In this document: positions 55,824 through 64,000 of the stretch, in pieces
Position numbering within the stretch: position 1 is the first letter of the stretch
How the letters are laid out: each line of letters starts with the position of its first letter
Source: Levilactobacillus acidifarinae DSM 19394 = JCM 15949
Lineage (GTDB): Bacteria > Bacillota > Bacilli > Lactobacillales > Lactobacillaceae
Length of the DNA stretch: 64,000 nucleotides
Assembly (NCBI RefSeq): GCF_001434835.1
Contig: NZ_AZDV01000026.1
Span: 677,551-741,550 of the forward strand
Reading direction: 5' to 3'
Translations under genes and position numbers: made by a program
The notes under the pieces: model-generated
What the model was told of the DNA's origin: nothing
Databases searched by the model: none
The model's input: the letters and a program-made list of their open reading frames with translations, nothing else

Positions 55824-56495
55824 ATGACTAAATTTGCAGATATCAAAGGGTTCGTTTTCGACCTCGACGGCGTCATCACCGATACATCCGTCTTACACGG
55901 TACCGCTTGGCACCAACTCGCTGACTACCTAGGGGTCGCGTGGTCCAAGGAACTCGCCGATGGCCTCAAGGGCATTAGCCGCATGGACTCGTTGGAAATG
56001 ATTCTCAAAGCCGGGGGCAAAGAAAACGACTACACCCCCGACCAAAAGGTTGAATTAGCCGCGAAGAAGAACACCAATTACGTGGCCGAAGTCGACAAGA
56101 TGACCCCCGCCAACATTCTTCCCGGCATGAAGGCTTTCTTGGATGATATTCGGGCTAAGGGCTACCTGTTATCATTAGCCTCCGCCTCCAAGAACGCGCC
56201 GCGGGTGTTGGCTAAATTGGAACTGACCGACTACTTCCCCGAAATCGTCGACCCTGCTAGCCTCAAACACGGGAAGCCAGATCCCGAAATCTACACCAAG
56301 GGGGCGCAACTTCTGAACTTAGATCCCGCACAATGTGTCGGTCTAGAGGACGCTGCGGCCGGGGTTCAAGCCATCAATGCCGCTGGGGAAACTTCCCTGG
56401 GAATCGGGGACGCCACCGAATTAGGCGCCGCCGACATGGTCTTTGGTGATACCTCGCTGGTCACCTTGACCAACATCGAAAAACACATGGCTTAA
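55824..56495 (+). CDS. pgmB: Beta-phosphoglucomutase
   Basis: 223 aa. HAD fold with FDLDGVITDT (Asp13 nucleophile, Asp15 acid/base), SLASASKNAP, and a KHGKPDPEIY / GLEDAAAGVQA metal site. Converts beta-glucose 1-phosphate from the phosphorylase to glucose 6-phosphate. AAGGAG 10 nt upstream. Shares the operator-controlled promoter of the GH65 gene. Confidence 0.96.
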   Translation: MTKFADIKGFVFDLDGVITDTSVLHGTAWHQLADYLGVAWSKELADGLKGISRMDSLEMILKAGGKENDYTPDQKVELAAKKNTNYVAEVDKMTPANILPGMKAFLDDIRAKGYLLSLASASKNAPRVLAKLELTDYFPEIVDPASLKHGKPDPEIYTKGAQLLNLDPAQCVGLEDAAAGVQAINAAGETSLGIGDATELGAADMVFGDTSLVTLTNIEKHMA

Positions 56496-56507
56496 TTGAT
56501 CAATCTA

Positions 56508-56557
56508 AATAGTGTCGCCTCACCGGCTAGGAAGGTCGGTGAGGCGACACTATTTTT
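56508..56557. terminator. Bidirectional terminator after pgmB
   Basis: Perfect 19-bp stem starting AAATAGTGTCGCCTCACCG with a 9-nt loop and T run. Confidence 0.93.
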
Positions 56558-56562
56558 AGTTC

Positions 56563-57333
56563 CTAATCAATTAACTGAAAATGCCTGAGGCCCCGAACGA
56601 TGCCGTCCGTCTGGTTCGTGGTGGTCACGTAGGCCGCCTGCGCCTTGGCCGCCGGTACCCCGTTGCCCATCGCCACGGGAACATCCACTTCGTCAAACAT
56701 CTGGAGGTCGTTAAACCCATCCCCGAAGGCGTAGGTCCGGGCCGTTTCGAGGTGTGCCGCTTGTAAGAAGGTTCGAATCCCCGTCTGCTTGCTGACGCCC
56801 GTCACCATGGTGTCTAACGCCCGGGGGTTGTTCCGCACGAAGCTGAGTTGGCCGGCGAAACGGTCCTGATAAGCCTTCAACTTGTCACGATTGAATACGT
56901 TTAAGAAGTTGATGGGCTGGCTCTGGTACCAATCCGGGTCCACCACGGCGTTGAGTCGCAACAATTTAAAGTTAGCCCGGGTATCCGGCGTGGCTTGACT
57001 CAGTCGAAACCCATGGTTGTTAAAGTAGCCCACCGGGTCACCCTGCTGCGCGGCAAACTGGGTCACCGCCGCCAATACGGCCGGGGAAATCACCGCGGCC
57101 GACAACCGCTGTCCCTGATACTGGACGTAACTGCCGTTGGCACTGACCACGGCGTCGATGCCCGTGGCGTCCAACACGTCTTGAATTTCAAAAACGTTCC
57201 GGCCGGTGGCAATCACCGGTAAAACGTCGTGAGTCCGCAATTCCCGAATCGCGGTAATACTTGCGGGCAACACTTTTTTCGCGTCATCGAAGAGCGTGCC
57301 GTCTAAATCAAAAAATACGACTGCTTGTGTCAT
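56563..57333 (-). CDS. Cof-type HAD hydrolase
   Basis: 256 aa from ATG at 57333 with GGAGGG 9 nt upstream. FFDLDGTLFDD (Asp9, Asp11), VIATGR, and FGDGFNDLQMF are HAD IIB motifs; the cap is of the Cof type. Phosphatase for sugar phosphates or cofactors; the substrate is not predictable. Confidence 0.92.
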   Translation of the reverse strand: MTQAVVFFDLDGTLFDDAKKVLPASITAIRELRTHDVLPVIATGRNVFEIQDVLDATGIDAVVSANGSYVQYQGQRLSAAVISPAVLAAVTQFAAQQGDPVGYFNNHGFRLSQATPDTRANFKLLRLNAVVDPDWYQSQPINFLNVFNRDKLKAYQDRFAGQLSFVRNNPRALDTMVTGVSKQTGIRTFLQAAHLETARTYAFGDGFNDLQMFDEVDVPVAMGNGVPAAKAQAAYVTTTNQTDGIVRGLRHFQLID

Positions 57334-57490
57334 TCCGTTAATCCCTCCAAATCCACTATTACCAACCCTTCTATTATACAGCAATGCCCAAACTCTCCAA
57401 AATGGGCCGAAATTTTCTTTGAAGTAGATGTGGTATTCACGATTTTTGTGGTACACTATATCTTGTATTTTTTATAAAAGAGGGGCTATC

Positions 57491-58132
57491 ATGGTGATAA
57501 TTACAGCAGGAATGATCGGGGTCGGTAAGACGACCCTTACAGGCAAAATTGCCGCACACTTGAACACACAAGCATTTTTCGAACCGGTCGGTGATAACCC
57601 AGTGTTACCACTCTACTACCGGAACCCGAAGCAATACGGCTTCTTGCTGCAGATTTACTTTCTCAACAAGCGGTTCAGTATGATCAAACGGGCGTTGGCC
57701 GATGATAACAACGTCTTGGACCGCTCCATCTACGAAGATGCCCTTTTCACGCGGGAAAACAACGCTGAAGGGAACATCACCGATACGGAACTAGAAGTCT
57801 ACTTAAACCTTCTGGATAACATGATGAACGAACTGAACGAACTGCCTAAAAAGGCACCCGATTTGTTAGTTTACGCCGACGCCGACTTTGACACGATCCT
57901 GCACCGGATCAAGAAGCGGGGCCGTGATTACGAACAATTCGACAATAACCCCGAATTGGAATCCTACTACAAGAAGATGTGGACGGCCTACAAGGGCTGG
58001 TACGAAGACTACGACGTCAGTCCTAAGATTAAGATCGACTTACAAAAGTACGATTTGGAAACGCCGGGCAACATCGACATCGTCCTGGGTCAAATCGACG
58101 ACGCTTTAAAGGATATCCGCGTCAACGCATAA
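57491..58132 (+). CDS. Deoxynucleoside kinase (dAK/dGK/dCK type)
   Basis: 213 aa from ATG at 57491 behind GAGGGG. P-loop GMIGVGKTT (7-15), the D-R-S-I-Y-E-D motif, and the R-x-x-x-R lid (KKRGRDYEQF). Salvages deoxynucleosides to monophosphates. The nucleoside preference cannot be read. Ends at its own terminator. Confidence 0.93.
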   Translation: MVIITAGMIGVGKTTLTGKIAAHLNTQAFFEPVGDNPVLPLYYRNPKQYGFLLQIYFLNKRFSMIKRALADDNNVLDRSIYEDALFTRENNAEGNITDTELEVYLNLLDNMMNELNELPKKAPDLLVYADADFDTILHRIKKRGRDYEQFDNNPELESYYKKMWTAYKGWYEDYDVSPKIKIDLQKYDLETPGNIDIVLGQIDDALKDIRVNA

Positions 58133-58144
58133 ACTGAAACACCC

Positions 58145-58174
58145 AACGACCGTTCTTAGAGCGGTCGTTTTATT
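58145..58174 (+). terminator. Terminator of the deoxynucleoside kinase
   Basis: AACGACCG / CGGTCGTT with a T-rich tail. Confidence 0.85.
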
Positions 58175-58184
58175 ATTCCAAAAC

Positions 58185-58217
58185 AAAAAGCCACCGCTTA
58201 GCCCGGTGGCTTTTTTC
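58185..58217. terminator. Bidirectional terminator for the DUF960-like gene
   Basis: AAAAGCCACCG / CGGTGGCTTTT, T-rich on both strands. Confidence 0.85.
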
Positions 58218-58221
58218 TGGT

Positions 58222-58548
58222 TTAATCCTGATTCGTTTCGGATGGCAATAAGATAATCTGGCTATCCCCGTCGTCGTAAGCTAAGACCGTTTCCGGTAAG
58301 TTCGAGCTGTAGGTGTAGTCGGTGTCAAAGGCGGCCCCGAACGTCTGCTGGGCTTGCTCGTCCGTTTGCACGTACTCAAAGGTCGTGTGCCCTTGATGGT
58401 TGTGGAGTTTAAACGTGAGTAAGTTATCCAGCGGAAACAGCCCCTGCAGGTCCTGGTCGATGATTTTCCAAACCACATCAATCATCTCACCCGGCAAAAC
58501 GGCCACGGTCCCGTAGCTGGCATACCGTGCGTGATTACTTTCAAACAT
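58222..58548 (-). CDS. DUF960-like hypothetical protein
   Basis: 108 aa, acidic. A-R-Y-A-S-Y-G-T-V near the N-terminus, a following W-K-I-I-D helix, and DNLLTFKLHNHQGHTTFEYVQ resemble the DUF960 layout, but the match is by eye. Start ATG after GGAGG. No function known. Confidence 0.6.
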   Translation of the reverse strand: MFESNHARYASYGTVAVLPGEMIDVVWKIIDQDLQGLFPLDNLLTFKLHNHQGHTTFEYVQTDEQAQQTFGAAFDTDYTYSSNLPETVLAYDDGDSQIILLPSETNQD

Positions 58549-58621
58549 TTGATCGCCTCCACTCGTGATCTTACTGACCTTAAATTATATTATAGCGTAA
58601 CTTTTCTCAAAACGGGACTAA

Positions 58622-60103
58622 TTACCCCCGTTTTCCGGCCAGACGTTGCGTCCCCTTCCGATCTAAGAAGTTGACCATAAAGGAAATCACAATCAAAATA
58701 ACGGCCGCAATGAAGATGACGTGTAGGCCCTGATACAGGATGCCGTGCAACGTCGGTAATAAGTCGCTTGGTAAGTGCTTAGCCGTCTGCGGGTTAATCA
58801 GCTGGTTCATCATGGTGAGGTTGGTGCCCTTGTGGGTCGCCACACCGCGCGCCATGGCCAAGTTCATGATGATTCCGAAAACGGAAATCATGATGGTCTG
58901 CCCCAGGGTTCGCGATAACGTATTAAACGAGGTGGCCACCCCGACGTCTTCGACCGGCACCTGACTCTGGACGGTCACGGTCGTGGTGGTAATGGTGATC
59001 CCAAACCCGGTCCCACAAATGGCGGCAATCACGAAGAAGCACCAAAATGGTGTGGTCATGGGGACAAACGCCATCAAGAGGCCGCCTACCAGGATGAAGC
59101 TCAGACTGATGTTGACGATTTGATACGGTGTGTGGTTGAGCATTAACCGGCCGGCGATAAACGACCCGACGATCCACATTAGTGAACTGGGCGTGATGGC
59201 AAACCCGGCCTGGGAAGCCAATAAGCCTAAGAGTCCCTGCGTCCAGGTGGGGAGGTAGACCTCAAAGCCCATCAAAAATCCGCTGACCAAAGCGGCAATC
59301 AGGTTTTGGATCACAAAGGTCCGGTTCTTAAACAGGGTCAACGGAATCAACGGGTCGGCCGTCCGCTTTTCCTGGCGCAGAAACAGCCCAAACGCGAGCC
59401 CCGTCACCACGAGACCGATCAGGACCCAGATGAAACTAAGTTGGCCGTTACCTAGCAGTTGGAACGTTAACATCAGTGCTAACAGGCCCACGGATAACCA
59501 GAGGCTCCCGCCCCAGTCCATGGTGAACGGTTTGCGTTCAAAGTTTTCGTCCAAGAAAAACCAGATCAACCCCATCGTGATGATTCCGATCGGAATGTTA
59601 ATGAAGAAAATCCAGTGCCAACTCAACTGGTCGACGATAAAGCCCCCCAGTAACGGCGCGACCACGGCGGCAATCCCCCAGGCCGACCCGTTAAGGCCCA
59701 TAACTCTGGCCCGTTGTTCGACCGGGTAGATATCCGCCAGAATGGTAAAGGACACCGGCATAATGGCCCCGGCGCCGATTCCCTGCAGGGCACGCCAAGC
59801 AATCAACGTTTCCATGCTATGCGAGAACCCGGACAACGTCGACCCCACGATAAAGATTAACAACCCGGCTAAAAAGACCGACTTCCGACCGACCGTATCG
59901 GCCAATTTCCCGTAAATCGGCGTGGCTAAAGCGTTGGTCAATAAGAAGATTGAAAAGACCCAGTTCATCAGAGCGACGCCGTGCAGGTCCCCGACGATCG
60001 TTGGCATGGCCGTGGAGACGATGGTCCCCTCAATGGCCGACATGAAGGTGGCGACGAAGACGGCCCCCGTGACAATTCCAACGTTAGTGTGTTGCTTACT
60101 CAT
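58622..60103 (-). CDS. DHA2-family MFS multidrug exporter (14 TMS)
   Basis: 493 aa from ATG at 60103, 12 nt after AGGAGG. About 14 hydrophobic segments. Motif D-like SAIEGTIVSTAMPTI in TM1, motif A GKLADTVGRK, RALQGIGAGAIMP in TM4, and motif C-like GSAWGIAAVVAPLLGG in TM5 place it in DHA2 (EmrB/QacA). Proton-driven export of lipophilic compounds; substrates unknown. No regulator adjacent. Confidence 0.92.
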   Translation of the reverse strand: MSKQHTNVGIVTGAVFVATFMSAIEGTIVSTAMPTIVGDLHGVALMNWVFSIFLLTNALATPIYGKLADTVGRKSVFLAGLLIFIVGSTLSGFSHSMETLIAWRALQGIGAGAIMPVSFTILADIYPVEQRARVMGLNGSAWGIAAVVAPLLGGFIVDQLSWHWIFFINIPIGIITMGLIWFFLDENFERKPFTMDWGGSLWLSVGLLALMLTFQLLGNGQLSFIWVLIGLVVTGLAFGLFLRQEKRTADPLIPLTLFKNRTFVIQNLIAALVSGFLMGFEVYLPTWTQGLLGLLASQAGFAITPSSLMWIVGSFIAGRLMLNHTPYQIVNISLSFILVGGLLMAFVPMTTPFWCFFVIAAICGTGFGITITTTTVTVQSQVPVEDVGVATSFNTLSRTLGQTIMISVFGIIMNLAMARGVATHKGTNLTMMNQLINPQTAKHLPSDLLPTLHGILYQGLHVIFIAAVILIVISFMVNFLDRKGTQRLAGKRG

Positions 60104-60256
60104 AATTCTAAAAATCCTCCTACCGTTGGCCCGCCACAACGTTTTTCGGTAGTCAAAAATACCTACCGCCCAAGTTTGATTCAAACTGCCTTTAATTATC
60201 CGGGGTTCCGTTTCAAAATACAAGCCCTTTGCTTGATAATTTTTACCGTTAGCCCT

Positions 60257-60295
60257 AAAAATGGTTCACGGCTAATCACGCCGTGAACCATTGAA
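60257..60295 (-). terminator. Terminator of the oppA-dipeptidase operon
   Basis: AATGGTTCACGG / CCGTGAACCATT perfect stem, T run on the minus strand. Confidence 0.9.
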
Positions 60296-60296
60296 A

Positions 60297-61652
60297 TTAC
60301 ATTTGCGTCCCAAAGACCGTGAGTAACTCGGCCGTATAGCAAGCCGCTTGTTGGTAATCGGCGACCCGCACGTTTTCGTTCGGCGCGTGGGGCCCGGAAC
60401 CGGCCCAGGTACTGCCCACCGCCACGATGGGCGCCTGAACGGCGGCGAAGAACGGGGCTTGCGGTCCGGTCCCGGCCATGTTCGGGACCAACCGGACGTG
60501 ATCACCATAAACTTGATGAGCCGTTTTTACGGCCATTTTCACGAACGGCGCGGTCAGGTCGGACCGAAACGGGGCTTCACCCAACAGGTAGGTCACCCGA
60601 ACGTCCCCAAACCCGTTTCGTTTGAGTTGGTCTCGAATCAACTGTGCCTGGTGCTGCGGGTCCTGTCCCGGAACTAACCGACAATCAACCTTAGCCGTGG
60701 CCCGCTTGGGAATCACGGTCTTGACCCCGGCCCCCTCGTAACCGCTCGATAGACCGTTAAGCGTCATGGTACTCCCGTTGACCAGCTCGGTTACCGGATC
60801 AGCCGTGATCAAGGGACGTTTAAGCCCGAAGTGTTGTTTAACCACGTCACCATTTAAGGTCATCGCCGCCACGGCCCGGCGTTCGGTCGGCGTCAGTGGA
60901 CGAATGTCGTCGTAGAACCCAGCCACCTTGACCCGGTTATCGGCGGTGCGTAACGAGGCCAGTGCCTGAGTCAACCGCCAAGCCGCGTTGTCGGCGTAGG
61001 CGGCTAATGAAGAGTGCAAGTCCTTTTCCGCCGTGGTCACGCTAAGTTCCAGACATAAAATTCCCTTAGCCCCGCAGGTCACCTGAAAGTTCTCGTCGGC
61101 ATCCTTGCCCCCGGTTTCCCAAACGATAGCGTCAGCGGCCAGGTCACTAGCGTGTTGCTGAGTCATTTGGGGAATGTGCCGACTGCCAATTTCCTCTTCA
61201 CCCTCGACCACGAACTTAAGGTTGCAGGGTAACCCGCCACTAGCTTGTAGCGCCTTAACGGCAGATAACCGTAACATCAACTCCCCCTTATCGTCGGAAA
61301 TCCCCCGGGCGTAATAGTACCCGGCTTTCTCGGTCAACGTAAACGGATCGGTTTGCCACTCAGCTAAGGGTTCGGGCGGTTGAACATCGTAGTGGTTATA
61401 GAACAGTAACGTTCGATCAGCGTTACCGTGGGGACCCGCCGTAAAGGTGGCAAAGACAAACGGATTACTCCCCGCCACATCGCGCCAAACTTGAACCTGC
61501 GCCCCCAGCTCTTCAAAAGCGTGTGTGAGGAAGGTCACCGTGGCGGTAATCCCCCGGTTCTGGACGGAAACGGTCTGGAGTTTAAGATAAGCCGCCAACC
61601 GATCGTGATCGGCGGTTAATGCAGCAGTTACGGCAGTCGTTAAATCTGACAT
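60297..61652 (-). CDS. M20-family dipeptidase
   Basis: 451 aa. Metal ligands as expected for M20: His87/Asp89 (YNHYDVQPP), Asp120 (GISDDKGE), the catalytic Glu152-Glu153 (VEGEEEIGS), and a late His. Cytoplasmic, releases amino acids from di- or tripeptides. It starts 22 nt after oppA with no terminator between, so it shares the T-box; peptide uptake and cleavage are thereby coupled. Confidence 0.92.
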   Translation of the reverse strand: MSDLTTAVTAALTADHDRLAAYLKLQTVSVQNRGITATVTFLTHAFEELGAQVQVWRDVAGSNPFVFATFTAGPHGNADRTLLFYNHYDVQPPEPLAEWQTDPFTLTEKAGYYYARGISDDKGELMLRLSAVKALQASGGLPCNLKFVVEGEEEIGSRHIPQMTQQHASDLAADAIVWETGGKDADENFQVTCGAKGILCLELSVTTAEKDLHSSLAAYADNAAWRLTQALASLRTADNRVKVAGFYDDIRPLTPTERRAVAAMTLNGDVVKQHFGLKRPLITADPVTELVNGSTMTLNGLSSGYEGAGVKTVIPKRATAKVDCRLVPGQDPQHQAQLIRDQLKRNGFGDVRVTYLLGEAPFRSDLTAPFVKMAVKTAHQVYGDHVRLVPNMAGTGPQAPFFAAVQAPIVAVGSTWAGSGPHAPNENVRVADYQQAACYTAELLTVFGTQM

Positions 61653-61674
61653 GCAATCATCCTTTCAAAATGCG

Positions 61675-63303
61675 TTATTTCCAGTAAGCGTAGCGGTACT
61701 GCGCGGCCACGCTAAAGGTCGAGTAGTGAATCCCGCCAACCTTCTTGCTGACCAGGTTCACTTGGGCTTGTTGGTAGACCGGATTGAAGATGCCCACCTG
61801 CATGGCTCGTTGGTTGGCTTGCTTTAACAGGCTCATTCGCTTCTTGGTATTGGTCTCCGTCGTCGCGGCCGTCATTAACTGATTGTACTTAGCATCGTTA
61901 TAATTAGCGAAGTTCACGGAGTTACCCTTCATGAACAGGTTCAGATCCGTGGTCGGATCCGGTTCATCCCCGGTCCAGCCAAACATTGATACGTCAAAGT
62001 TCTGTTTGAACATCTTGTTGATCTGCTGTTGCAAGGGCATGGAAGAGATATTGACGGTCAAGCCCGGCATATCCTTCTCCCACTGACTCTGGATGTATTC
62101 GGCCACGTTCTTGGTCCCGTCGGAATCGTTGGTCAGTAAGGTAATCGTTTGCTTGCCCCCACCCAACTCCTTTTTGGCCTGCGCCCAGAGCTTCTTGGCC
62201 TGAGCATCGTTGTGCCGGGTGTAGTTCCCGGTGCTGACCGCGAAGTCTTTGCCATTATTCGGGTCTTTGGTCACTCCTTTAGCGACCAAGTTTAGCAGGG
62301 GTTGAGAGCCGTCCTGATTCACCTTTTGGGTCAGCTGTGCCCGGTTCAAAGCGTAGTTGGCGGCCTTACGGAAGTTGGCGTTGGCACTGACCTTGTTCCG
62401 CGGGTTGAAATACTGCAACGTCACAGCCGTGGTCAGCGTCTTACGCATCTGACTCTTCAATTGTGCATTATTGGCGACCCCGGCAATCGTGGTCCCACTG
62501 ATTTGCGTTTCTTGGACCTTACCGGCGGCGAATAACTTTTCGGCCGTCGACGGGTCTTTCGTGACTTGAACGTTGATTTGTTTCAACCGCACACTCTTCG
62601 CTGCGTAGTAATGTCGGTTCTTGACGTATTCCCAGGTGGTCTTGGTCCCGTTCCACTTCTTCAGCACGTAAGGCCCGTTAGCGGCGACCCGCGCCGAATT
62701 GGTCCCGTACGTCGAGCCGTACTTCTTCACTAATTTTTGGTTAACCGGTAAGTATTCGGTCGCCGCTTCGTAATTAAACGACGGGTTCGCTTGGCTCAGC
62801 TTGATCTGCAACTTATACTTACCCAAGGCCTTAACCCCCAGCGCTGATGGCTGCTTCTTACCGGTCTGGACGGCGCTGTAATTCACAAACGTCGCAAACC
62901 GGTTGGCGTATTGCGCCTTGGTGGTTGGATCGACCTGCCGTCTAAAGGAGGTCACGAAGTCTTGCGCCGTCACGGAATCGCCGTTACTCCACTTCGCGTT
63001 GTGCCGTAAGGTCAGCGTGTAGGTTTTACCGTTAGCCGTGGGTTTAACCACCTTAGTCGCCATCCCCGCGACAACTTTGCCACTGTTATTTAATCGGTAA
63101 AGTCCTTCGGTGGTCTGTCGCATCATGTAAAACGAATAGGCGTCGGTGGCCTTGTTAGGATCGGCCGTCTGTAACTCAGACGGCATGGTCACGTTTAACG
63201 GCTTACTCTGTTCTTTTTTACTGGCGGTCGTCTGACCACAGCCCGCTAAGCCGCTAATCACTAACGCCACCCCCATTAGTCCCATCACAAATCGTTTGCT
63301 CAT
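61675..63303 (-). CDS. oppA: Peptide ABC transporter substrate-binding lipoprotein OppA
   Basis: 542 aa from ATG at 63303 with GGAGGG 8 nt upstream; a TTG at 63309 lies within the spacer. Lipobox LAGC with Cys22. SBP_bac_5 architecture: PSELQTADPNKATD, LTLRHNAKWSNGDSVTAQDFVTSF, and GWTGDEPDP. Captures oligopeptides outside the membrane. The permease and ATPase genes are not adjacent, so it may serve a transporter encoded elsewhere. T-box leader upstream. Confidence 0.93.
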   Translation of the reverse strand: MSKRFVMGLMGVALVISGLAGCGQTTASKKEQSKPLNVTMPSELQTADPNKATDAYSFYMMRQTTEGLYRLNNSGKVVAGMATKVVKPTANGKTYTLTLRHNAKWSNGDSVTAQDFVTSFRRQVDPTTKAQYANRFATFVNYSAVQTGKKQPSALGVKALGKYKLQIKLSQANPSFNYEAATEYLPVNQKLVKKYGSTYGTNSARVAANGPYVLKKWNGTKTTWEYVKNRHYYAAKSVRLKQINVQVTKDPSTAEKLFAAGKVQETQISGTTIAGVANNAQLKSQMRKTLTTAVTLQYFNPRNKVSANANFRKAANYALNRAQLTQKVNQDGSQPLLNLVAKGVTKDPNNGKDFAVSTGNYTRHNDAQAKKLWAQAKKELGGGKQTITLLTNDSDGTKNVAEYIQSQWEKDMPGLTVNISSMPLQQQINKMFKQNFDVSMFGWTGDEPDPTTDLNLFMKGNSVNFANYNDAKYNQLMTAATTETNTKKRMSLLKQANQRAMQVGIFNPVYQQAQVNLVSKKVGGIHYSTFSVAAQYRYAYWK

Positions 63304-63344
63304 CGACAATCCCTCCTAATCTTCGCGTTTTCCTGGTTAACGCC

Positions 63345-63625
63345 AAAAAGCGCCCCCAGTAAAGTTCTGCCTTTACTAAGGACGCTTCCGCGCGGTACCA
63401 CCTCAATTGCGACCCACTGGGGCCACCCCTTTTCACGTACGGCCGCTTGGCGATACGCTAGCACGATAATGGGTGCCACCAGTGCGGTTACTATCAGTTC
63501 ACCGCGTCACTCCGAAGTGATGTTCACAACTTGATCTGGCTCCCCTCACACCAAACGGGAGTCGCTTATCCAGGTCAGAGTCATTACTGTCTTCGTCAAC
63601 GTTAACTTTCTGTTTGCGATTGATG
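63345..63625 (-). promoter_or_regulatory. T-box riboswitch of oppA, specifier probably isoleucine
   Basis: Core GAGGTGGTACCGCG at 63391-63404 (minus strand), terminator with AGTAAAG / CTTTACT and a T run at 63345-63386. Stem I features are present (AGCGACTCCC, GGTGTGAG). The specifier region reads GAACATCACTTC; at the same offset after GAA that gives CGT (Arg) in the argS T-box of this window, the codon is ATC (Ile). Uncharged tRNA-Ile would then induce oppA and the dipeptidase. Confidence 0.88.
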
Positions 63626-63631
63626 TGTCTT

Positions 63632-63660
63632 AGATTAAAACTCGATGAGAAAAAAGTCAA
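63632..63660 (-). promoter_or_regulatory. Promoter of the oppA T-box operon
   Basis: On the minus strand TTGACT, a 17-nt spacer and TAATCT, placing the transcript start near 63625. Confidence 0.65.
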
Positions 63661-63716
63661 GGTAATTTTCATCATTTTTTAATTTTAAGAAAACATCGTT
63701 TAGAAATTAACCAACT

Positions 63717-63757
63717 AAAAAAGCCCCAGCTCCCGATTAATCGTCGGGGGCTGAGGC
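63717..63757 (-). terminator. Terminator of metK
   Basis: CAGCCCCCGA / TCGGGAGCTG region extended by GCC / GGC, then six T on the minus strand. Confidence 0.88.
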
Positions 63758-63771
63758 ATTCGGCTTTCAGT

Positions 63772-64000
63772 TTACTTCAAGGCATCCTTTAAGGCATCAA
63801 CCTTGTCGAGGTGTTCCCAAGGCAAATCAATGTCGGTTCGGCCAAAGTGACCGTAAGCCGCCGTTTGCTTGTAAATTGGCCGCTTCAAATCCAGCATTTG
63901 GATAATACCGGCTGGGCGCAGGTCAAAAATCTTCCGGACAGCGGCAGCTAACTTACTTTCCGCCACTTTCCCGGTGCCAAAGGTATCGATGGACACGGAA
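63772..64000 (-). CDS. metK: S-adenosylmethionine synthetase, C-terminal part (cut by window edge)
   Basis: Last ~76 residues only; the gene continues beyond 64000. [45 protein letters not shown] and the DLPWE segment are the conserved C-terminal end of MetK, which makes SAM from methionine and ATP. The internal Met near 63996 is not the start. Confidence 0.95.
   Translation of the reverse strand, partial: SVSIDTFGTGKVAESKLAAAVRKIFDLRPAGIIQMLDLKRPIYKQTAAYGHFGRTDIDLPWEHLDKVDALKDALK

Overview
The window looks like a chromosomal segment of a lactic acid bacterium of the family Lactobacillaceae, most likely close to Levilactobacillus. The reasons are about 50% GC in the housekeeping genes, strong AGGAGG ribosome binding sites, gene orders shared with Bacillus subtilis (coiA-pepF-spxH-relQ-nadK-rluD; ecsAB/hit-yhaH-prsA-yhaMNO-yheA), typical lactobacillar surface modules (KxYKxGKxW signal, DUF5776-like repeats), and a D-aspartate racemase / D-aspartate ligase pair that points to L-Lys-D-Asp peptidoglycan. 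The genus is an inference.

Layout. 1-5616: 5' portion of a giant serine-rich adhesin on the minus strand; its C-terminus lies outside the window. 6250-15238: stress and housekeeping genes (RNA pseudouridine synthase, NAD kinase, small alarmone synthetase, SpxH-like adaptor, DegV, PepF, CoiA, TrmB, a YtmP-like kinase). 15300-24680: EcsAB exporter, HIT protein, PrsA foldase, YhaM exoribonuclease and the YhaN/YhaO repair pair. 24757-31914: a bifunctional penicillin-binding protein with a structured leader, ArgR, a T-box-controlled ArgS, tRNA-Gly(CCC), a DUF2187-like protein and a secreted amidase. 32100-36693: a small membrane protein and the racemase, D-Asp ligase and AsnB genes of cross-bridge synthesis. 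36852-43756: Crp/Fnr regulator, PepD dipeptidase, UvrA paralogue, amino acid permease. 43826-46195: a leucine-rich-repeat surface protein. 46200-49127: an AT-rich island with a zinc-ribbon/SHOCT protein, a small secreted protein and a broken tyrosine integrase, ending at tRNA-Leu(CAG). 49185-52728: small membrane genes, an acetyltransferase remnant, an OhrR-type regulator, a CPBP protease and an apparent orphan small RNA. 53086-58548: GH65 phosphorylase plus beta-phosphoglucomutase behind catabolite-control sites, a HAD phosphatase and a deoxynucleoside kinase. 58622-64000: DHA2 exporter, a T-box-controlled peptide-uptake operon (OppA plus M20 dipeptidase), and the end of metK.

Most of the window is ordinary core genome. 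The least explained items are the plus-strand RNA at about 52326-52496 with two hairpins that both show a CCCCCA loop, the structured leader of the penicillin-binding protein, the isoleucine-type T-box ahead of oppA, the extra N-terminal domain of the GH65 enzyme, the integrase-scarred island next to tRNA-Leu, and the hidden 18-bp periodicity of the Ser-Asp repeat. No computation was run: ORFs, motifs, repeats and promoters were read by eye.
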